Source of the DNA: Fictibacillus phosphorivorans
Lineage (GTDB): Bacteria; Bacillota; Bacilli; Bacillales; Fictibacillaceae
Direction: 5' to 3'
DNA length: 64,000 nucleotides
NCBI RefSeq assembly: GCF_001629705.1
Contig: NZ_CP015378.1
Span: 2,232,001 to 2,296,000, forward strand
Shown here: piece after piece, positions 63,941 to 64,000 of the stretch
How the letters are laid out: every line of letters begins with the position of its first letter
Numbering within the stretch: the stretch's first letter is position 1
Notes under the pieces: model-generated
What the model was told of the DNA's origin: nothing
What the model saw: only the letters and a program-made list of their open reading frames with translations
Databases searched by the model: none
Position numbers and translations under genes: made by a program

Positions 63941-64000
63941 AAAAAACCTATCATCTCATAAGAGACGACAGGTTTTACCTTCGTGGTACCACTCTTTTTG
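63941..64000 (-). promoter_or_regulatory. T-box leader (3' part) of the S66 gene
   Basis: On the minus strand AGAGTGGTACCACGA (63981-63995) is the T-box antiterminator bulge sequence (consensus AGGGTGGNACCGCG). It is followed by a terminator stem AACCTGTCGTCTC / GAGATGATAGGTT and six T (63941-63974). Readthrough therefore depends on an uncharged tRNA. Stem I with the specifier codon lies outside the window, so the amino acid is unknown. Confidence 0.88.

Overview
The window looks like a large part of a low-GC Gram-positive plasmid from a spore-forming member of the Bacillaceae or a close relative. Support for a plasmid is a replication initiator, an AEP-type primase, a ParA/ribbon-helix-helix partition pair, iteron-like repeats and a complete Tcp-type (pCW3/Tn916-like) conjugation locus. 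Support for a Bacillus-like host is a Spo0M homologue, a T-box leader, a BcrC-like phosphatase, a YunG homologue, a CcpA-type cre site, strong AGGAGG ribosome sites and frequent TTG/GTG starts. I saw no tRNA, rRNA, CRISPR array or transposase.

Layout. 0-13 kb: accessory genes (nitroreductase, DUF1349 protein, two serine beta-lactamase-like proteins, a TetR regulator with its operator, a frameshifted ECF sigma with its anti-sigma, NUDIX, Spo0M, small unknown and membrane proteins), mixed with decayed duplicates of NUDIX, Spo0M and Mrr-like endonuclease fragments. 13-17.4 kb: an RNPP-type (HTH plus TPR) peptide-sensor regulator facing two orphan oligopeptide-permease subunits, bracketed by one broken and one intact copy of the same conjugation gene. 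17.4-28.1 kb: the conjugation locus, all on the minus strand: replication-relaxation protein, VirD4/TcpA-type ATPase, TcpC, small membrane protein, TcpE, VirB4/TcpF, lipoprotein, TcpH/VirB6-like, TcpG-like wall hydrolase and an NTF2-like membrane protein. 28.1-31.0 kb: a candidate oriT (long inverted repeat), the AEP primase and a repeat-rich candidate origin. 31.1-33.1 kb: a two-gene Septu-like (PtuA/PtuB) anti-phage system.

33.5-49.7 kb: a complete pathway for making, importing and degrading a cyclic alpha-glucan tetrasaccharide (cycloalternan, also called cyclic nigerosylnigerose). Two secreted GH31 enzymes match CtsY and CtsZ in size, order and domain layout; next come a ROK regulator, two ABC permeases, a sugar-binding lipoprotein, an intracellular GH31 enzyme and a LacI regulator. 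The transport ATPase is missing and is presumably shared from the host. 50-54.5 kb: a second cluster of the same iterons, the replication initiator, a tandem array of about 113-bp units that resembles a centromere, then parA and a small DNA-binding partner. 54.5-64 kb: SUKH, YunG, VOC, tyrosine recombinase, AbrB-like, DJ-1-like, BcrC-like, S51 peptidase and a T-box-controlled MccF/LD-carboxypeptidase.

The most notable non-genic structure is repetition. Two short motifs (TGGTGCATTTT and ACACARGTTCCGCT) occur at both the initiator and primase loci, 19 kb apart. An ACATATATGT-type palindrome occurs in the par region and is also scattered over more than 50 kb. Function calls rest on motif reading and memory of protein families; no database search was possible.
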